Shown piece after piece: positions 37,051-41,198 of a stretch of DNA of 41,198 nucleotides (its first letter is position 1; every line of letters begins with the position of its first letter). Made by a program: the position numbers and the translations under genes. Source of the stretch: a virus; IMG/VR virus record IMGVR_UViG_3300033145_001026, positions 1 through 41,198 of that record; one strand, written 5' to 3'. The notes beneath the pieces were generated by a model. It saw nothing but the letters and a program-made list of their open reading frames with translations, ran no database searches and was not told where the DNA came from.

Positions 37051-39228
37051 ATGGCTGGAGAATTTAAGGTCGGAACAGTTCGTGGGGATATGGTTCTTGG
37101 AACTGCGGACTGGGAAAAATCTATTCAAAAAGCAACTCTGGGGCTGGGCGTTATATCCGGTGCATTATTGTTAGTCGGTAAAAAAGCAGTTGGTATGGCA
37201 TCGGATTTTGAAATAGGGATGAAGGAAATATCAACGATGTTAGACGCAACGGGGAAGAAAAAACTCCCTGAATTTTCATCTGCTATGAAAAAGATGATGA
37301 CGGAGTTTGGTGAGCCGGTTGATAAACTCCAGCGTGGTCTTTACGATATTCTCTCGGCAGGTATTGACGCTTCAAAAGCAATAGATGTTTTAACGGCATC
37401 TACAAAACTGGCAAAGGCAGGCGTAACCGATACGGCGGTTGCGACGGATGCGTTGACAACGATAATAAACAGTTATGCTCTTTCGGCGGATAAGGCATCT
37501 GATATATCTGATTTGCTTTTCTCTATTGTAAAACGGGGTAAAACAACGATGGGGGCGCTTGCTCCCTCAATAGGGCGTGTAGCGAGTTTAGCAGCGAGTT
37601 CTGGGATGTCTTTGAATGATATGGGGGCTTCTCTGGCAACGATGACAAGGGCGGGCTTACAGACGCAGGAAGCAATAACGGCGTTACGGGGTATAACAGT
37701 ATCCTTCCTAAAACCTACGGATGAGGCAACAAAGGTTGCAGAGCAGTTTGGTATTGAATTAAGCGCAAATACGCTGAGAACAGAAGGTATGGGCGGGGTT
37801 CTGAAAAAATTGACAAATGCGACAGAAGAACAGCGGGCGGCAATCTTCCCGAATATCAGGGCGTTGGCTGGAATGAGTGCGATGCTGATGAATACGGAAG
37901 GTTTTATGCACGACTTAACTGTAATGACGGATAGAGCAGGAACTACGGATGAAGCGTTTGCAGAAATTATGGATAGCACGAAAATCGCAACTGATAAATT
38001 CAAACAAACAATAAATGCCCTTTGGATTGATTTAGGCGAAAAACTTATGCCGGAAATTAAAGAAGGGATTATAAAAGCAACAGATTTTGCGAAAGCGATT
38101 CTGAATATGGGTGAAGGAACAAAAATTGCAATTATAGGATTAGGTAAAATGATTTTTGCCGTTACTGGGCTTGGAACTGTTCTCGGTGTAGGTTATTTAG
38201 CGGTTGGAAAATTAAAAGGCGCTTTCATAGGATTAAATAAAGTGTTGGCAATATCCCCGATTGTAGCAATAACAACAGCGATCGCTCTTTTAGGAAAAGT
38301 GGCGCTGGATGTAGCGGGTAAAATTATTGACAAAAATCTTGCAATGGCAACATCTTATCTGGAACAGCAAAAAGCGGCAAGGGCTTCTCTTGAATTGAGA
38401 ATTGATTTACTTAAAAAAGAACGAGCCGAAATTTCTGCGAATTTAGAAGCAGGAAAAATAAGAGGGGACGAGGCATTACTTGCGGCGGAAAAAATAAAAA
38501 GGATGGGTGATGCAATTACCTTTTATGAAAAACAGTTAGCGGAACAAAGAGTTGAAATTGCGAAAGACGAAACAGATAAAAAAATACTGGAACAGCAACG
38601 GCTCAATGAACAAATGCTTATGGACGATATGGAAGCACAGGCATTAGGGCTTGAAGGTTATCAGGATTATCAGATGACATTGACGGCAATGGATAAAGAA
38701 TATGCAGAAAGTTGGAGTGCGGAACAAGATGCAAGGGCGGCAAGATTTCAGGCGTTTTCAAATTCTCTTGCTTCAGCGTGGTCAGGTTCTATGGCTCAAT
38801 TTATATTAGAAGGCGGGAAAGCGTCAGTTGCAATTAAGAATATTTGGGACGATATACGGCGGTATGTTGTAAATATGATTGCTCAAATGATAGCGAAGTG
38901 GGTTACATTTCAGGTATTAACTGCTGGGTTTGGGCTTGGTGGAGGTGCAGTCGGGAAATTTATGGGTTTTCAACACGGAGTAAAGAATTTCGGCGGCGGT
39001 GTGGCTTTAGTCGGTGAAGGAACAACCGGTGGAGAACTTGTTAATTTACCTCGTGGTTCTGATGTAATCCCTGCTCCTGAAACAAAAAGAATATTGAATA
39101 GCAAAGTGATGTCGCCGACAGTAAATATAACATTACAGGTATTAGACCCTGATTCAATAAGTGAAAGCCATTGGGAAAAAATAACGCAAAAAATAAAAAC
39201 AATATCGCAATTTGAGGAGAGAAGGTGA
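37051..39228 (+). CDS. Tape measure protein
   Basis: A 725-residue protein. Residues about 55-330 form the TP901-type core (FEIGMKEISTMLDATGKK, LYDILSAGIDASKAIDVL, TTIINSYALSADKASDI, MTRAGLQTQEAITAL, FPNIRALAGMSAMLMNT). Then hydrophobic segments (about 345-425), coiled coil (about 425-530), and a Gly-rich end with LVGEGTTGGELVNLPRG. Its length sets a tail of about 110 nm by the usual 0.15 nm per residue. It forms a channel for DNA. Ends in a GTGA overlap. Confidence 0.94.
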   Translation: MAGEFKVGTVRGDMVLGTADWEKSIQKATLGLGVISGALLLVGKKAVGMASDFEIGMKEISTMLDATGKKKLPEFSSAMKKMMTEFGEPVDKLQRGLYDILSAGIDASKAIDVLTASTKLAKAGVTDTAVATDALTTIINSYALSADKASDISDLLFSIVKRGKTTMGALAPSIGRVASLAASSGMSLNDMGASLATMTRAGLQTQEAITALRGITVSFLKPTDEATKVAEQFGIELSANTLRTEGMGGVLKKLTNATEEQRAAIFPNIRALAGMSAMLMNTEGFMHDLTVMTDRAGTTDEAFAEIMDSTKIATDKFKQTINALWIDLGEKLMPEIKEGIIKATDFAKAILNMGEGTKIAIIGLGKMIFAVTGLGTVLGVGYLAVGKLKGAFIGLNKVLAISPIVAITTAIALLGKVALDVAGKIIDKNLAMATSYLEQQKAARASLELRIDLLKKERAEISANLEAGKIRGDEALLAAEKIKRMGDAITFYEKQLAEQRVEIAKDETDKKILEQQRLNEQMLMDDMEAQALGLEGYQDYQMTLTAMDKEYAESWSAEQDARAARFQAFSNSLASAWSGSMAQFILEGGKASVAIKNIWDDIRRYVVNMIAQMIAKWVTFQVLTAGFGLGGGAVGKFMGFQHGVKNFGGGVALVGEGTTGGELVNLPRGSDVIPAPETKRILNSKVMSPTVNITLQVLDPDSISESHWEKITQKIKTISQFEERR

Positions 39229-39815
39229 AGTGGTTAGGTAATTTCAAAATCGGGATTGACAAGGATAATCTTTTTACGGTAGGACGAATGGTAAGTATTT
39301 TTCGCATTAACCCGATAGAACTTTGCACGGAAACAAGGGATGTGAGAGGTTATCTTAAAAAAGTATCTTTGGATAAAAAAGTGGATATAGTAGAAGTTTT
39401 TTGCTCGGATATGTCAACAGCGGTTAAAAATGAATTGCAGTATAATTTAATGAAAAGTAATTTGATATTTTTGCAGGCGTTTGAAACTGGCGAAGAAGAA
39501 AAGGAAGATAGAACGAGCATAAGCAGAACAAGCGTAAAAATTATGCCGACTTCAAAAAGATTTATCACAATTACAAGTGTAGTGCTGGCATCAGCGCCGA
39601 CAGGAACAAATTATTATACAGGCGGAAGTTTTGATGAGGAAACATATCTTATTACTCTTGGGGCTTCTTTGCCGGATGAAGGCGCAAATCAGGCAGTTAT
39701 TGTTTCGTATAATTACAAGGGCTGGAAAGGAAGCGTGAAAGAAACTTTTATTGAACCTTTATCGCCGAAGAAAATAGAGGTTTGGTCTTTGGGTTTCAAA
39801 TTAACAGGAATATGA
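39225..39815 (+). CDS. Distal-tail-position protein
   Basis: A 196-residue protein with GTG start inside the tape measure stop. By position it is the distal tail protein connecting tube and hub. N-terminal half helical/beta; C-terminal half beta-rich with YYTGGSFDEETYLITLG and VIVSYNYKGWKGSVKETFIE. No specific Dit motif is visible, so the name rests on order. Overlaps the hub gene by 4 bases. Confidence 0.65.
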   Translation: MKWLGNFKIGIDKDNLFTVGRMVSIFRINPIELCTETRDVRGYLKKVSLDKKVDIVEVFCSDMSTAVKNELQYNLMKSNLIFLQAFETGEEEKEDRTSISRTSVKIMPTSKRFITITSVVLASAPTGTNYYTGGSFDEETYLITLGASLPDEGANQAVIVSYNYKGWKGSVKETFIEPLSPKKIEVWSLGFKLTGI

Positions 39816-41198
39816 CGATAAAAGAAATTTATGATTCTGGAGAAGGACAGCCGATTTGTAAAATGGAATTGGACTTGCAGAACGTAGCGAAGGGTTCGGC
39901 TGTTTATATTGACGATGTTCTTAATCTTGATGCAGAAGTTATAACTGACGGGCATCGGGCGCATATAGATTCATCAGGTCAGTCACATTATTTTGAAGAA
40001 GCAGAGGAAGAATTTGAACTTCATCTTGATTTTGGTGGTCTGAAAACAATAAATAGAATAAATATTTTTTGGTATCCGAAATCAACATTAATCGGAGATA
40101 TATCCGGTAATGTGGTTGAAGAATTTGAAATTGAATATGCGACGACGCAAACTGATGGACTTCCGACAAGGTGGGAGCATTGGACTGGATTACAAGATAG
40201 AAGTTTGGAAATAGGACAGGCAGCAACAACTATTGTGAATGGTAATATTGCGGGTAATGAAAATTCTTATAATAGTTTTATGGATTTGACGGGAGTTTCT
40301 GCTTACGGAGTTCGGATTTCTTTAGCAGATACCGTAACGCCAACAAGGATATGCCAAATTGAAGTGTGGGAAAGCATAGAGTTGAATGATTTTCTGCGGT
40401 TTGACCTTAATAAAAAAAGAGATAATATTCTCGGAGTTTTCCATTCTTCAATCGGGAAGGGGACACAAGTTGCGGCGACAGAAGAATTTTACCCGCATAA
40501 AGGAAAGTTCAAAAATATAGATAAAGATAATATTCCCGAAATGCCTGCAAGGATTTACGGCGGGTTGAATAAGCAGGGTGTTGACTTGTGGGATATACAG
40601 GGACATTTCTGGGTTTTTGACTGGACGATTTTCAAGAGAAAAAAAAGGATTGAGTTCAAAGTCAAAGATAGGATTAAGGTTTTGAAAGATACAAAAGTTT
40701 TTCTGGGTATTGAAACGCTGAAAGATAAAAATAGGGAATGGCTGATTGAATGGATGGCTTTGGAAGCGGGGATTTCCGCCGACGAGGTTTCTCTTTTTGA
40801 AACTGAAAGAACCGTGCAGATGTTTTACCCTGTAAATAGTCCGATATGGGATGAAATGAACGAAATTTCAAAAGGTCTCGGTGATGTAAGTTTGTTTATT
40901 GACAATCATAATATTCTACACTGGGAAGTTTATTCAAATCCGCATAAATGGTATATGCCCGACGATACTGCGTGGGCGACAGCCACATTTATAAACACAG
41001 AGATAATAGATAATAAAGTAAAGCCCCGCTATAATGAAATTTACGATACTCCTTCTTATCCTGATTATGGTCTTGACCCGAAAACAATTACCTGTTTTGG
41101 TTCAGAAGATGCTTTTTATATTGCGGGAGTGGTATTCCGATTGAGTAATCACTACCGGTATCAAAATAACAGGATAGTAGTTTATAGAAAATGGCTTA
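39812..41198 (+). CDS. Tail hub / tail-associated protein, N-terminal part (continues at 115-2219)
   Basis: Residues 1-462 of a 1163-residue protein whose frame has no stop to the window end and goes on from base 115 after the repeat. Residues about 70-190 look like a discoidin (F5/8 type C) galactose-binding sandwich (ELHLDFGGLKTINRINIFWY ... ICQIEVWE). Residues about 280-390 match a baseplate hub: FKVKDRIKVLKDTKVF, LIEWMALEAGISADEVS, MFYPVNSPIWDEMNEISKGL, SLFIDNHNILHWEVY. A sugar-binding module grafted on the hub is likely part of host adhesion. Confidence 0.88.
   Translation, partial: MTIKEIYDSGEGQPICKMELDLQNVAKGSAVYIDDVLNLDAEVITDGHRAHIDSSGQSHYFEEAEEEFELHLDFGGLKTINRINIFWYPKSTLIGDISGNVVEEFEIEYATTQTDGLPTRWEHWTGLQDRSLEIGQAATTIVNGNIAGNENSYNSFMDLTGVSAYGVRISLADTVTPTRICQIEVWESIELNDFLRFDLNKKRDNILGVFHSSIGKGTQVAATEEFYPHKGKFKNIDKDNIPEMPARIYGGLNKQGVDLWDIQGHFWVFDWTIFKRKKRIEFKVKDRIKVLKDTKVFLGIETLKDKNREWLIEWMALEAGISADEVSLFETERTVQMFYPVNSPIWDEMNEISKGLGDVSLFIDNHNILHWEVYSNPHKWYMPDDTAWATATFINTEIIDNKVKPRYNEIYDTPSYPDYGLDPKTITCFGSEDAFYIAGVVFRLSNHYRYQNNRIVVYRKWL
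41085..41198. repeat. Terminal direct repeat, right copy
   Basis: Exact copy of bases 1-114. It lies inside the tail hub reading frame that begins at 39812, and reading on from base 114 into base 115 keeps that frame open to the stop at 2219. Confidence 0.95.

Noticed and set aside
1-41198. Integrase, repressor, tRNA genes, CRISPR array
   Set aside because: No tyrosine or serine recombinase motifs, no clear repressor, no cloverleaf with T-arm, and no regularly spaced repeats were seen. A virulent lifestyle is possible but absence of recognition is not proof.

Overview
The window is best read as one complete, circular, tailed-phage genome of 41,084 bp. The last 114 bases (41085-41198) repeat the first 114 exactly, and a single reading frame runs across the join. 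All supported genes are on the + strand. The order large terminase, portal, protease/scaffold, major capsid, connectors, tail tube, frameshifted tail chaperone, tape measure, tail hub, fibres and lysis genes is that of a long non-contractile-tailed phage (siphovirus type). The DNA is AT-rich. Ribosome binding sites are canonical (AGGAGG type) and promoters look like sigma70 sites, so the host is a bacterium. Signal peptides on surface-type proteins and an endolysin with no recognisable wall-binding domain would fit a Gram-negative host, but the host cannot be named from the sequence. No integrase, excisionase, CI-like repressor, DNA polymerase or helicase was recognised.

Layout: (1) 39812-41198 plus 1-2219 is one 1163-residue tail hub protein. 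(2) 2231-7011 is a fibre/surface block in which five consecutive proteins begin with Sec-type signal peptides, and two of these also end in a shared membrane anchor. (3) 7008-8484 is the lysis block: small membrane proteins, a holin candidate and a glucosaminidase-type endolysin. (4) 8571-9773 has two promoters, small unknown genes and a strongly folded intergenic element. (5) 9763-14359 is replication and recombination: a winged-helix initiator with an internal purine repeat, a RusA resolvase, a RecB-like nuclease and an SSB-like protein, interleaved with HNH endonuclease genes (one broken) and RNA-structure-like repeats. (6) 14352-21295 is a run of tightly overlapping small genes, many with paired cysteines, plus an ASCH-like protein and an orphan DNA methyltransferase. 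(7) 21322-24108 has a near-consensus promoter that appears to give a leaderless ParB-methyltransferase mRNA, then small and large terminase. (8) 24120-29211 is portal, a Vsr-like homing endonuclease, protease with nested scaffold, decoration protein and capsid. (9) 29285-33188 is a five-gene cassette of cupin, glycosyltransferases, sugar epimerase and methyltransferase, placed inside the head operon. (10) 33191-39815 holds connectors and tail genes.

How it works together: the terminase packages DNA through the portal into a capsid built on the nested scaffold, and the connector, tube, chaperone and tape measure genes build the tail. Two methyltransferases without partner nucleases probably protect phage DNA. 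Replication probably recruits the host replisome through the initiator. The sugar cassette may glycosylate virion or host-surface structures. The least expected parts are the exported, fibre-like protein block at 2499-7011, the sugar cassette, and several structured RNA-like elements around the HNH genes.
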